A DNA stretch of 64,000 bases from CAVQFO01 sp963711725 (GTDB lineage: Bacteria > Pseudomonadota > Gammaproteobacteria > Nitrococcales > Aquisalimonadaceae), in the NCBI GenBank assembly GCA_963711725.1, contig CAVQFO010000042.1, forward strand, positions 62,001-126,000, in the 5' to 3' direction. A model generated the notes under the pieces. It made no database searches. It was given only the letters and a program-made list of their open reading frames with translations, and had not been told where the DNA came from. The position numbers and the translations under genes were made by a program. Numbering within the stretch: the first letter of the stretch is position 1; each line of letters starts with the position of its first letter. Shown here piece after piece: positions 44,379 through 52,637 of the stretch.

Positions 44379-44458
44379 CAGGGACACACCCCCACCCTGA
44401 ATTGGCGGCCCAGCCCGTGAAATCGCTTTCGGAGCCATAAAGGCCGGGCCTGTCCCTG
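44379..44458. repeat. 80-bp imperfect inverted-repeat element after the TDT gene
   Basis: CAGGGACA (44379-44386) pairs with TGTCCCTG (44451-44458), and an inner GGCCC/GGGCC pair lies between them. The size and GGGACA ends resemble the 79-bp repeat family found later in the window, although the inner sequence differs. Confidence 0.45.
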
Positions 44459-44534
44459 TCTTGCCGAAAGAGCCGGGGGGCGGTGCCTGTGCGGACCCAG
44501 CATCATCTCGGCAAGCTCTCGCGGTGGCTCGCCC

Positions 44535-44924
44535 TCAATCCTGCCAGGGCAATTTCAATTTGGTGTCCAGGCTGATCTTGCCGGCGCCGTGCAGGAACAC
44601 GAAGAGGAAACCACCCGTCATGGCGATGTTCTTCATGAAGTTGATCATCTGCATCTGATCACCCGGATGGAAATGCACGGTGAAAGCAGTGGCGACACAG
44701 AAGGCGGCCAGCACCAGCGCGACGACGCGGGTAAATGCCCCCAATATCAGCAGAATACCCCCACCCAGCTCAACGAGGATGGTCGGCGCCACCATCCAGG
44801 CCGCCAAGCCCAGCGACGTGAAATATTGTTCCGTACCGGTGTAACCGGTGAGCTTGCCCCAGCCGGCGGTCACAAAAATGTAGGCCAGCAACAGCCGGGC
44901 GATCAGATTAATGGCGTCCTTCAT
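44535..44924 (-). CDS. DoxX family membrane protein
   Basis: A 129-aa protein with four helices and the DoxX pattern: LIARLLLAYIFVTAGWGKLTGYTGTEQYF, then APTILVELGGGILLILGAFTRVVALVLAAFCVATAFTVHF. DoxX-like proteins are linked to quinone or thiosulphate redox chemistry in some organisms, but most are unassigned. AGGAGGGG lies upstream of the ATG. Confidence 0.92.
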   Translation of the reverse strand: MKDAINLIARLLLAYIFVTAGWGKLTGYTGTEQYFTSLGLAAWMVAPTILVELGGGILLILGAFTRVVALVLAAFCVATAFTVHFHPGDQMQMINFMKNIAMTGGFLFVFLHGAGKISLDTKLKLPWQD

Positions 44925-45252
44925 CGAAAACCCCTCCTATAAGCAACACGTGCAGTGAGTATAGTCGAGCGTTTTCGATTGAATATTGCAAAATATGGCG
45001 CAGTCTAATCGAACAAATCGATATGTCGGCGCCGCTGACTAGCGTCCGCCAGTCGCGGAGGCCCCATCCGCAGCTTGATCGTGCTCCGGGTCTTCCCAGG
45101 CGAACCGGAAAACCCTCGGGGCATCAGCTGATCTCCTCGTATTCGGTATATGCAAGACCGCGATCGATGGAGTTGCCGGAAGGGAAAAGTGCGTCGATCG
45201 CGGCGGATTGGCGTGGCAGACTTGGAGGAGGTTCGGGGAACAGATCAAGACG
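44925..45252. promoter_or_regulatory. upstream region of doxX-like gene, with AT-rich palindrome
   Basis: On the minus strand a TATACT -10-like box lies at 44963-44958, about 35 nt before the ATG; the -35 is weak. A palindrome ATATTGCAAAATAT lies near 44982-44996, close to where a LysR/HxlR-type regulator could bind. No gene is seen on either strand up to 45252. Confidence 0.4.
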
Positions 45253-45603
45253 ATGTCCGCAGACGAATCTCAAGAGTGTTCAAGGTCTGATCAGGAAACG
45301 CTGTGGCACCTGCTCTACCGATACATGTGGCCCTTCCAGTATTTGCGGGACGCCACCAGAGGGGATCGCCTGGAGCGCCGCCGGAACTATCACCACAATC
45401 GCGCCATGCGCCGTCAACTGCGGGGATTTCTTCTCAAATGGAGCGTCCTGTGCGCTCTGTTGTTCACCCTCGGCGACTTCATGGCGTACTCCGGTTCAAA
45501 CGTCGTGGCAGCCGCCTGCTTCGTGACCTGGACATGGAGCTTCCTGGTCGTTGTCATCCTCAGCATCAGCTGGCTGTGGCTGGAGTGCGGCCCGGAGTCG
45601 TGA
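45253..45603 (+). CDS. unknown 116-aa membrane protein, WHLLYRY family, copy 2
   Basis: The second copy of the family at 20763-21113, also 116 aa from this ATG. It has LWHLLYRYMWPFQYLRDATRG, a basic stretch (LERRRNYHHNRAMRRQLRGF), and two hydrophobic segments with AACFVTWTWSFLVVVILSISWLWLE. The start matches the length of copy 1; an upstream TTG at 45208 with a long basic extension is less likely. The first 17 residues differ from copy 1 (SADESQECSRSDQE), while the rest is highly similar. Function unknown. Confidence 0.78.
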   Translation: MSADESQECSRSDQETLWHLLYRYMWPFQYLRDATRGDRLERRRNYHHNRAMRRQLRGFLLKWSVLCALLFTLGDFMAYSGSNVVAAACFVTWTWSFLVVVILSISWLWLECGPES

Positions 45604-45712
45604 ACCGCGCAGCGAGGGCGCCCGCGACCCGAATTCGAGGGCAGGGAGTTCAGGACGCCCGGTCACCGGGATCGGCGGCGAAACCCACGCAGCCTTCCGG
45701 AAGAGTGCCGGC

Positions 45713-46003
45713 TCAGTCGTTATGCAGAACCAGCATCACGTCAGCAATCTCTCGCGACGGCTCACCTTCGACCTGGTAGGTCTCGGCCAGCGTCCCGGAG
45801 AGATTGCCGGCGCTCCAGGCCTCAAGAGACTCCACCGAATCCCACACGTAGATGCCTCCGTACTCCCCGGTCTCGGTGAACTTGACGTAATACTTCTGCA
45901 TCAGCCCCGGGACTTTGCGATAGCGGTCGGAACGCTCGGTGAAGCGTCGATTGACCTCGTCATGGGAAAGGTTGGACCGATAACGAACAATCTGGATGAT
46001 CAT
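45713..46003 (-). CDS. YdhR-like / antibiotic-biosynthesis-monooxygenase-fold protein
   Basis: A 96-aa dimeric alpha/beta-barrel-type protein: VRYRSNLSHDEVNRRFTERSDRYRKVPGLMQKYYVKF, then GGIYVWDSVESLEAWSAG and TYQVEGEPSREIADVMLV. This is the pattern of YdhR-like putative monooxygenases. It starts 4 nt after the flavin monooxygenase stop and is the last gene of that transcript. Such small proteins often act without a cofactor on quinones or polyketides, or as decarboxylase-type accessories. Confidence 0.8.
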   Translation of the reverse strand: MIIQIVRYRSNLSHDEVNRRFTERSDRYRKVPGLMQKYYVKFTETGEYGGIYVWDSVESLEAWSAGNLSGTLAETYQVEGEPSREIADVMLVLHND

Positions 46004-46006
46004 CGC

Positions 46007-47443
46007 TCATGACTCCAGGTCCGGCTGGAAATCGCGGCCCTTGCGCACGCGGGCCAAGGGCGTGGCCTTCCCGATTCCCACTCGGAAGCCCCTGTTCTGA
46101 AATACCGCGTACCACAAGGATAGCCAGAGGTATTTGATCTTCCACCAGCGTGGGTAGTTGGCCCGGTCGAAGGTCGCGAAATAGCGGACGAGGTCCCAGT
46201 GCGTCAGGTGATGCGGCAGCGACTTCCCGGGGACTTCGCACTTGCCCTGGATGTGGGAAACAACCGTTCTTGCCTCCACCGCGGCGAAGAACGGGGTGGA
46301 CGAGCTGGTGTTGTTAAGCGTCATGCCGAGGAAGAACAGCTTGGGGTAATCCAGCGAACGCATGAGCGAACCCAGCTTGGGGAACAATTCCGTCAGCTTG
46401 CGCACATGGGCGTATTCGGGAAGCCCCAGGTAGCTCAGGTCCATGGTGTAGCCCGTCCCCCAGAGCACGCGGTCCGTCTCGAATCGCTCGCCGTTGGAAA
46501 GGGTGAGCTCGTGGCCGCGCATGGAGTGGATGTCGGCCCGGTGGCGGGATATCGCCTTCACGTTCCGGAGCAGGGTCGACCGGCCCGGGATGAGCTGGTG
46601 CTTGTTGAAGTCAAATGCCTCATCCGGGGCGAGATCGGAGATCCCGAAGCGGGCGTAGTTGACCTTCAATAGCGCTCGCATGAGCAGGGACGCGACTCCG
46701 GTTCCGTGGACGCTTTGGCCGAGACCCAGCTCGCGCAGGTTCGGCCAGACGCGCTGCTTTTTTCCCCGGGTCGGCAGGAACCAGCGAACCTCCTTGCGGT
46801 AGACCCAATGAATCTCCCGGGCGCCGTTTTCGATGGCCAGATCCAGTAGGTCCTGGCTGGAGGCGCCGCCGCCGATCACGGTCACGCGCTGGCCCGCCAG
46901 GCTTTCCGGCCGCCGCAGGTCGGAGGAATGGTTCTCCAGAATTTCGGAATCATGGCGCTCCACCGCTGGGATCCAGGGCTCGTTCTGGACGCCGGAGGCG
47001 GCGATGAGGTAGTTCGCCCGAAACGTGTCGCCGTGTTTCGTGCGAACCGTCCACCCGCTCTCGGTCCGCGATACGCCCGTGACTTCGCAGCCCAGGCGGA
47101 TATGCGGCTCCAGTCGGAAGCGCCGGACCCATTCCCGCACATACCGGTGCACAGCGGGCTGGTCCACCCCATCGAGGGGCACGCCGTCGACGGCGATGTC
47201 CTGCCGGCGGTTTTGAAGATCCTGCCAGCGGGGCAGCCGATACCACAGCCCACCGACGTCGCTCTGCTTCTCCAGAACGACGCAGCGCAAGCCGTGCCTG
47301 CGTGCATAGGCCAAAAAGATCACGCCGCAGATCCCGGCGCCGATCACAATGGCGTCGTAGGGCTTCTCCTTCGCGTATTCCGGTGTCGCGTTGTCCCGGG
47401 TGGGAAGTTCGGCGACGCCTCCTCTCGCTGTTACGTTACTCAT
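46007..47443 (-). CDS. flavin-containing monooxygenase (Baeyer-Villiger-like)
   Basis: A 478-aa protein with GAGG upstream of the ATG. It has the FAD site VIGAGICGVIFLAYARRHGLRCVVLEKQSDVGGLW, the segment HDSEILENHSSDLRRPESLAG that corresponds to the FMO/BVMO fingerprint, and the NADPH site VTVIGGGASSQDLL. The GTGY segment (LWGTGYTMDLS) is present. This is not the same gene as the frameshifted FMO at 5.5-6.8 kb. It lies 123 nt after a methyltransferase gene on the same strand, which suggests oxidation plus methylation of one substrate. Confidence 0.85.
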   Translation of the reverse strand: MSNVTARGGVAELPTRDNATPEYAKEKPYDAIVIGAGICGVIFLAYARRHGLRCVVLEKQSDVGGLWYRLPRWQDLQNRRQDIAVDGVPLDGVDQPAVHRYVREWVRRFRLEPHIRLGCEVTGVSRTESGWTVRTKHGDTFRANYLIAASGVQNEPWIPAVERHDSEILENHSSDLRRPESLAGQRVTVIGGGASSQDLLDLAIENGAREIHWVYRKEVRWFLPTRGKKQRVWPNLRELGLGQSVHGTGVASLLMRALLKVNYARFGISDLAPDEAFDFNKHQLIPGRSTLLRNVKAISRHRADIHSMRGHELTLSNGERFETDRVLWGTGYTMDLSYLGLPEYAHVRKLTELFPKLGSLMRSLDYPKLFFLGMTLNNTSSSTPFFAAVEARTVVSHIQGKCEVPGKSLPHHLTHWDLVRYFATFDRANYPRWWKIKYLWLSLWYAVFQNRGFRVGIGKATPLARVRKGRDFQPDLES

Positions 47444-47566
47444 GGCAACCTCACTTCGGGCCATAGGGTGCCTTCGCGGCAAGCGTGAGCCCGACCGGAT
47501 GCCCATGCCGGCCGCCACGAGTGGCGAGCGACGGCATGGGCGTCCGGGTTGTGGTGAATTTGCGGT

Positions 47567-48628
47567 CTACGGCCGCGCTTCAAACACGATGTTGAACGGC
47601 GTCTCCGCCGCGCGCCGGAAGCGGGTGAATCCACCCTGGGTCGTGACTTCCCGGATCCGCTCTTCCCCGGCCTGCGCGCCCAGTGCGAGGCCCACCTCCT
47701 GAGACTTGGAGTTGGGCGTGCACAGCATCGTCGAAGCCGAATAGAAGATGCGTCCGACGGGCGTCAGGTTTTCCTCGAGCCGATCGTTGGCATAGGGCTC
47801 GACCACCATCCAGGTTCCGTCGGGGGACAGGGTTTCGCGCACGTGCGACGCGGCGCCGGCCGGATCACCCATGTCGTGCAGGCAGTCGAATACCGCCACG
47901 AGGTCGTAGCCGCTTCCCGGGTACTCCTTGGCCGTGCCGACCTCGAATTGGCACCGGTCCGCGACGCCGGCCCGCTTTGCCGACTCGCGGGCCGCCTCGA
48001 TGGATTCGGCGTGGTAATCGAAGCCGGTGAAGGTCGAGTTGGGGTAGGTCTGGGCCATGATCACCGTGGAGGCGCCGTGGCCGCAGCCCACGTCCGCCAC
48101 CCGAGCGCCGCTTTGCAGCTTTTCCTCCACGCCCTCCAGCGCCGGGATCCAGTCGGAGGTCAGGCTGGCAAGGTAGTTGGGCCGGAAGAATCGCTCCGTA
48201 CCGGCGTAAAGATCGTGATCGTGTTCATGCCAACCGACGTGGCGCCCACTTCGAAACGCCTCGGCCATCATGTCCGCGTCCTTGATCATGGACGCGGCGA
48301 CCTGAAGCCCGCCGGGGATGAATAGGTGGTTGAATTCGTCGGTCAGCGCATAGGCCTGTTCCTCTGGGAGCCGGAACTTGTCCGTCTCGGGGTCGTACTC
48401 GACGTATCCGCTCGCCGCCTGGGCGGCCAGCCATTCTCTGGCGTAGCGCTCGTCGATACCCGTCCGCTCGGCAAGATCGGCACTGCTGGTCGGCCGGGCG
48501 TCGGCCATTGCCTTGTACAAACCCAGCTTGTCGCCGATAAGCACCGTGGACGCATGGGCCACGGCGCCAAGGTCCTGCACGAACTTGCCGACGAACTCGT
48601 GGAGTTTCGCTTCGTTCATTTCGGCCAT
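47567..48628 (-). CDS. SAM-dependent methyltransferase with winged-helix N-domain
   Basis: A 353-aa protein with AGGAGG 8 nt before the ATG. The N-terminal winged helix (about 10-90, SADLAERTGIDERYAREWLAAQAASGYVEYDP) precedes the class I methyltransferase core: VADVGCGHGASTVIMAQTYPNSTFTGFDYH (about 178-207) and DLVAVFDCLHDMGDP. The order resembles Rv2258c-like enzymes. It is first in the series methyltransferase, flavin monooxygenase, YdhR-like. The HD-GYP-LuxR gene upstream, on the same strand, is 150 nt away and could regulate it. Confidence 0.88.
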   Translation of the reverse strand: MAEMNEAKLHEFVGKFVQDLGAVAHASTVLIGDKLGLYKAMADARPTSSADLAERTGIDERYAREWLAAQAASGYVEYDPETDKFRLPEEQAYALTDEFNHLFIPGGLQVAASMIKDADMMAEAFRSGRHVGWHEHDHDLYAGTERFFRPNYLASLTSDWIPALEGVEEKLQSGARVADVGCGHGASTVIMAQTYPNSTFTGFDYHAESIEAARESAKRAGVADRCQFEVGTAKEYPGSGYDLVAVFDCLHDMGDPAGAASHVRETLSPDGTWMVVEPYANDRLEENLTPVGRIFYSASTMLCTPNSKSQEVGLALGAQAGEERIREVTTQGGFTRFRRAAETPFNIVFEARP

Positions 48629-48778
48629 GATCGTATCCTCCTGATCCGCTTGGGTACCCGCTCTGCTGTGAAGAGCGGAGGTTTAGGAGGATAGGGCGCC
48701 GCCGGCATCGGGCGCATGGGACGTTCATCCCATTTTTCGCCCGCGACGGGTTGGGATTGCAGTCGGCCAGAAGGGGGG

Positions 48779-50383
48779 TCAGGGAAGCAAGCCCTGCTCC
48801 ATGGCGAACAGCACGGCCGCCGTGCGCGTGGTGACGCCGATTTTGTCGTAGATGTGCTCAAGGTGATGGCGGACCGTGCTTTCGCTGATATACAGCGTGC
48901 GGGCGATCTCGCGCCGGGTCAGTCCGCGGGCCAGTACGCGCAGCACCTCGACCTCACGGTTGGTGAGATCGGCCGGCCAACATGCCCGCCGGCGTGCGCT
49001 GTGCCCCGGGCTTCGAGCGCCTTGCAGTTCTTCGGCCAGGGCTTCCACCGCCGCATTCCAGACCGGCCCGTCCTGCTCGCGCCGCATCGCGGCCAGGGCC
49101 TCAGCCGCATCGAGCGGCGCCCGCCCCGGCGCCTCGTGCGTCAACTCGTCGAACCGGTCGGCGACAGCGATCACACGCGCTTCAGCGGGAATCCGCGCGC
49201 CGGCCAGGCCGAGAGGGTAGCCGCTGCCATCCTCTCGTTCGTGGTGGCAGGCCACAAGCCGTGCGGCATCCCGGAATGCGGGAACCCGCGACAAGACGCG
49301 GCTCCCGTGGTAGGGATGCAGCCGGTGCGCCTCCTGCTCTCCGGCGGTGAACGACGATTCCGACTTGGCCAACGAGAAGGAGGGGACCGCAACGAGACCG
49401 ACGTCGTGAGACAGGGCGGCAATGTTGACCACGGAGAGTTGGCTCTCCGAGAACATCATCCGGTGGGCGACCCGCGCGGCCAGATCCGCCACCCTTCGGG
49501 AGTGGCCGGCCATATGCGGCGCCTTGAGATCCACGAAGTCCGCGAAGGTTTCCGCGATCTCGGGCAGGCGTTCGGCCGGAACGTGCCGATAAGGGGAATC
49601 GGGCTCCAGCTCCTGGACCACGGGCCAAATGTCGTCCTGATCAAGGGCGGCCCAGAAATCCGGATCGCGCGATGCCGAAAACAACGCATCAATCAACGTT
49701 GAGCTGAACAAGCCGCCCGAATCCTCCCGAACGGTCTCTTCCGCGGCCTGACGCCCGCCCAGGCGGTGCACGTTCTCGAGGACGACGGCCATGTAGGCGA
49801 TTCGGGAAACCAGCGGTATATCCGATCGCGCCGCCACGGGGGTCCCGCCGGTCTTCCAATGCTTCGACAGGCCGGCCAAACCGTCCTGTACCCCGGGCGG
49901 CATGCCAAGGCGCTGCGACAGCCGCCTCGCCACCTCGAATGCATTCCTGAACCCCTCGCGCGCGAACGCCCGGCGATGAATGAGCAGTTGGAGCATAACT
50001 TGAACCCGCTCGGGCAAAGCGCCGCCCGGCGCGGAATAGCGCAGGAGCCATTTCATCCGGGACGACGGACTCGTGAGATCGGTGTCGAAGAGCAAGGACA
50101 GGCGGGCCGGTGTCTCGTTGCCGTGGGTTGCCGCGGCCAGATGGCTCGCCCAGGCCGTGCAGCCCGCATCGACCAACAACGGCGTGTAATACAGCTCCAA
50201 CCGCTCCCTCGCCGAAAGCCCGAGCTGTTGACCGATGCACGAGGCGATATAGCAGGCACGGAGCGCGTGCCCGGCGGGCAGGCCGATCGCAAGGTCCGCG
50301 GCCAGAGAGAAGGCTCCGATGAGCTCGGATGTGCGGATGCTTGCCCCTGCCTTGGCAGGTGACGGGTCTCCCATCGGCATCAT
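48779..50383 (-). CDS. HD-GYP phosphohydrolase fused to a LuxR-type HTH
   Basis: A 534-aa protein from the ATG at 50383. An N-terminal degenerate HD domain (about 10-90, LLVDAGC in place of HD) is followed by an HD-GYP domain (about 245-430): KAPHMAGHSRRVADLAARVAHRM, LSHDVGL, ACHHEREDGSGYPLGL. A LuxR/GerE HTH lies at the C-terminus (about 470-534): LTNREVEVLRVLARGLTRREIARTLYISESTVRHHLEHIYDKIG. The HD and GYP residues are intact, so it may hydrolyse c-di-GMP or a similar nucleotide while acting as a transcription factor. It probably controls the methyltransferase/monooxygenase genes just downstream. Confidence 0.88.
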   Translation of the reverse strand: MMPMGDPSPAKAGASIRTSELIGAFSLAADLAIGLPAGHALRACYIASCIGQQLGLSARERLELYYTPLLVDAGCTAWASHLAAATHGNETPARLSLLFDTDLTSPSSRMKWLLRYSAPGGALPERVQVMLQLLIHRRAFAREGFRNAFEVARRLSQRLGMPPGVQDGLAGLSKHWKTGGTPVAARSDIPLVSRIAYMAVVLENVHRLGGRQAAEETVREDSGGLFSSTLIDALFSASRDPDFWAALDQDDIWPVVQELEPDSPYRHVPAERLPEIAETFADFVDLKAPHMAGHSRRVADLAARVAHRMMFSESQLSVVNIAALSHDVGLVAVPSFSLAKSESSFTAGEQEAHRLHPYHGSRVLSRVPAFRDAARLVACHHEREDGSGYPLGLAGARIPAEARVIAVADRFDELTHEAPGRAPLDAAEALAAMRREQDGPVWNAAVEALAEELQGARSPGHSARRRACWPADLTNREVEVLRVLARGLTRREIARTLYISESTVRHHLEHIYDKIGVTTRTAAVLFAMEQGLLP

Positions 50384-50743
50384 GGTCGCCCCGCGAGTGG
50401 AATACTTCGCCGGCCCCAATCAGCCCGCTGGCTCTCCGACATGCCCCTTGCGCCGCGACTTCGCGACCGTGGCCGGGAGCATGAACCGCGGCGGTTCCGG
50501 TCAATAAATCACGCTACTCCCCAAGGCCTAATGAGGCAAGACGCGGACGGAGCCGAACGCCTTGGACTCCGGCAGTAGGGGTATCTACTCGGGCACCTGC
50601 GGTATGACCTGGAAGCCGCCGGAAGAAAGAGACGCCGGTCCCTCAGCGAGACGCCTTCGCTGCCCGTCCGCGGCCTCTCCGGCGCCATGGGCATTCCGCT
50701 CGCGCCTGGGGTCACGCCGCCGCTTCGACAGAAACAGAAACAC

Positions 50744-50822
50744 CGGGACACTCACAGTTTGCCTTGCCAGAGCAAAGCATCTAACTGTCTATCGGAACAC
50801 GGAGAAAGTTGTGGTTGTCCCG
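50744..50822. repeat. 79-bp dispersed inverted-repeat element, copy A
   Basis: It starts CGGGACACTCACAGTTTGCC and ends GTGGTTGTCCCG, with an inner GCATCTAACTGTCTATCGGAA. The ends are inverted repeats of each other. The same element occurs as copies B, C and D. REP-like or MITE-like; no transposase is in the window. Confidence 0.85.
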
Positions 50823-50856
50823 ATTCCCTCGCCGCCCAAAAACCGGCCAAAATCAG

Positions 50857-50893
50857 ACAACACCCCCGGGCGGCACCCGCCCGGGGGTGTTGT
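50857..50893 (-). terminator. 17-bp perfect hairpin downstream of the lipoprotein gene
   Basis: ACAACACCCCCGGGCGG and CCGCCCGGGGGTGTTGT pair perfectly with a CAC loop. The hairpin begins 5 nt after the lipoprotein stop. On the minus strand CTGATTTT follows. It is likely a terminator for the lipoprotein gene, although the T-tract is not immediate. Confidence 0.75.
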
Positions 50894-50897
50894 AGCG

Positions 50898-52208
50898 CTA
50901 CATCTCGAAAAGAATGAAGTTGCCGGTGTTGTACAAACCGTCAGCGGGGAACGCAGTCCCGGTTGCGGGGTTTGTTTCGCTGGTGGTCCGGTAGTTGTAG
51001 ACCATGCCGACCACGATCACTTTCCCGCTGAACTTCATGGCGGCCATGATGACCCGTCCGTTGTCGACGGGGTCCGAAATCTTGAACAGCCCGGGAATTG
51101 CCGCCGGGTTGGCATAGTCTCCAACCAAGTGTGACGCGCCGTAACCGGTGGGTACGGCGGTAAAATCTGGATAATCGGGGCTGGTGGCTGATGCGGCAGT
51201 GGTCAGCTCCTCCAAGTGGAGCGTTCCCGTGGTCGTACCGCCCGACCCGTCAGTCTGCTGGGCATGCAGCGTAACCTCGCCGCCGCTCACCGCATCGGTG
51301 TCACCGCGCAGAAACAATGGATTGGAGTCATCCGGGAAGCTCACGCCGCCGAATGACTTGTTGGCGAAATCGGCCAGGCTCGCGGCGTCGCTGGTCCGGA
51401 AAGACAGCAGGCCACCCTGGCCGGCCGGCAGGTCCACGACAAACAAGCCGCTGTGGGTAATCATGGCGCGCAAGGTCTCACCGCCCACACTTCGGGTGCG
51501 CACACCCGCGCTGCAGCCGTCGTCGGTCAACGTATCCTCACCGGTACCGCCGGTACGGTAGGCGACCGTCGGTGTTGCCGTGGATGAGGTCGTATCGAAA
51601 CCGAAATCCGCGTGGGCGATGCTGAGGAAATCAGAATCGGACCTATAGACCCCGAAGTTCTCAGTCAAACCCAAGCCGGTATGCATCATCGTGTAGTCCC
51701 CGGCCACATCTTCGGTGCAGGCGCTGGCATCCTTGGCGAAGCCCACGTGCAACTGGCTGCTGGCGCCCGAGCCGGTTTGCACGAACAAGGCAACCCCCGG
51801 CGCCTCCATCATCGTGAAAGGGCTCGGAACCGTGCCCGAAGTGGGGCACGTCGCGCTACCGTCCGCGCAGCTCTGCGTGGTGACACTGCAACTGCGCGTT
51901 CCATAGGTCGCATCCGCAGTGCCGCAGGTGGCGGAGAAGGTATACGTGTAGGAGATGGAACCGTCCGTGCCGATCACGTTCCAAGTGGCGTCCACCGTAT
52001 CACCGGTCAGCGTCCACTCCGAGTAGTCGCCCTTCGATGTGGTGGTGGCGTACGACTCGGACGATGTGCCGCTACTGGGAGGCGAACTCGTTGCGCTGGA
52101 GTTCGAGCCCCCGCCCCCTCCGCATGCTGTCAAAAACACAGCAGCCAGCATTGCCCCGAGAGTAAGACAAACGCAGTTTCCAAGCCGTCCCATTGGCTTC
52201 ATCCTCAT
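50898..52208 (-). CDS. large lipoprotein of unknown function
   Basis: A 436-aa protein. The signal peptide ends with lipobox FLTAC followed by GGGGGSNSS, a classic lipoprotein linker rich in Gly/Ser/Thr. The mature part is rich in Ser/Thr/Gly/Asp with few Lys, contains scattered Cys (about 90-170), and has many beta-like segments such as VTLHAQQTDGSGGTTTGTLHLEELTTA. No domain is recognised. It is probably exposed on the outer membrane. Repeat elements lie on both sides of the gene. Confidence 0.75.
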   Translation of the reverse strand: MRMKPMGRLGNCVCLTLGAMLAAVFLTACGGGGGSNSSATSSPPSSGTSSESYATTTSKGDYSEWTLTGDTVDATWNVIGTDGSISYTYTFSATCGTADATYGTRSCSVTTQSCADGSATCPTSGTVPSPFTMMEAPGVALFVQTGSGASSQLHVGFAKDASACTEDVAGDYTMMHTGLGLTENFGVYRSDSDFLSIAHADFGFDTTSSTATPTVAYRTGGTGEDTLTDDGCSAGVRTRSVGGETLRAMITHSGLFVVDLPAGQGGLLSFRTSDAASLADFANKSFGGVSFPDDSNPLFLRGDTDAVSGGEVTLHAQQTDGSGGTTTGTLHLEELTTAASATSPDYPDFTAVPTGYGASHLVGDYANPAAIPGLFKISDPVDNGRVIMAAMKFSGKVIVVGMVYNYRTTSETNPATGTAFPADGLYNTGNFILFEM

Positions 52209-52637
52209 TTTGATTCGAAAGAAATATCAGGAGGTGACGGCAATAATGGTAGACGAAGATGGAAAGGTTCGCGGGTCGTCGCTGAGAGAATCCGTCAAAC
52301 GGTGCAGAGGGGCGCCAAAGGAAGGCTCATGACACCCAAGCCCTGGCTTACCGGTTCCATGCATCGAACTGTCTGTCGGAACAGGGATAGAGTCGTGGGT
52401 GTCCCGGCTCCAATGGGATTGCGCGTGGATTGTTGAACGAAGAGTTCGGAACAGCCCCGGCTTGGTCTGTCCGGCATGAGCATCCAACTCGCCCTTGAAG
52501 CTCAACGGAAGTCGAGGCGGCCCGGCGCCACGGGTACCGGAGGCCCGTTCGGGGAGGTAGGCCGATCCCGCGCATTCTCTCAGGAAGGCTATATTTCGGG
52601 TTGGTGTGGAGGGCGATCGTTTAGAGGGGTAGCACCC
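52209..52637. other. 429-bp intergenic region with repeat element
   Basis: It lies between the divergent lipoprotein and DUF2279 genes and contains repeat copy B (52329-52406). No coding frame is supported; a long basic frame reaching upstream of the DUF2279 gene has no coding signal. Promoters of both genes should be here. Confidence 0.5.
52329..52406. repeat. dispersed inverted-repeat element, copy B
   Basis: Ends are ATGACACCCA and GTGGGTGTCCCG with an inner CCATGCATCGAACTGTCTGT. The left end is less conserved than in the other copies. Confidence 0.8.

Larger units (their letters stand above)
50384..50897. other. 514-bp intergenic region with repeat element and strong hairpin
   Basis: No coding frame is supported. 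It holds the leader of the HD-GYP-LuxR gene, repeat copy A (50744-50822) and a 17-bp hairpin (50857-50893). Confidence 0.55.
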
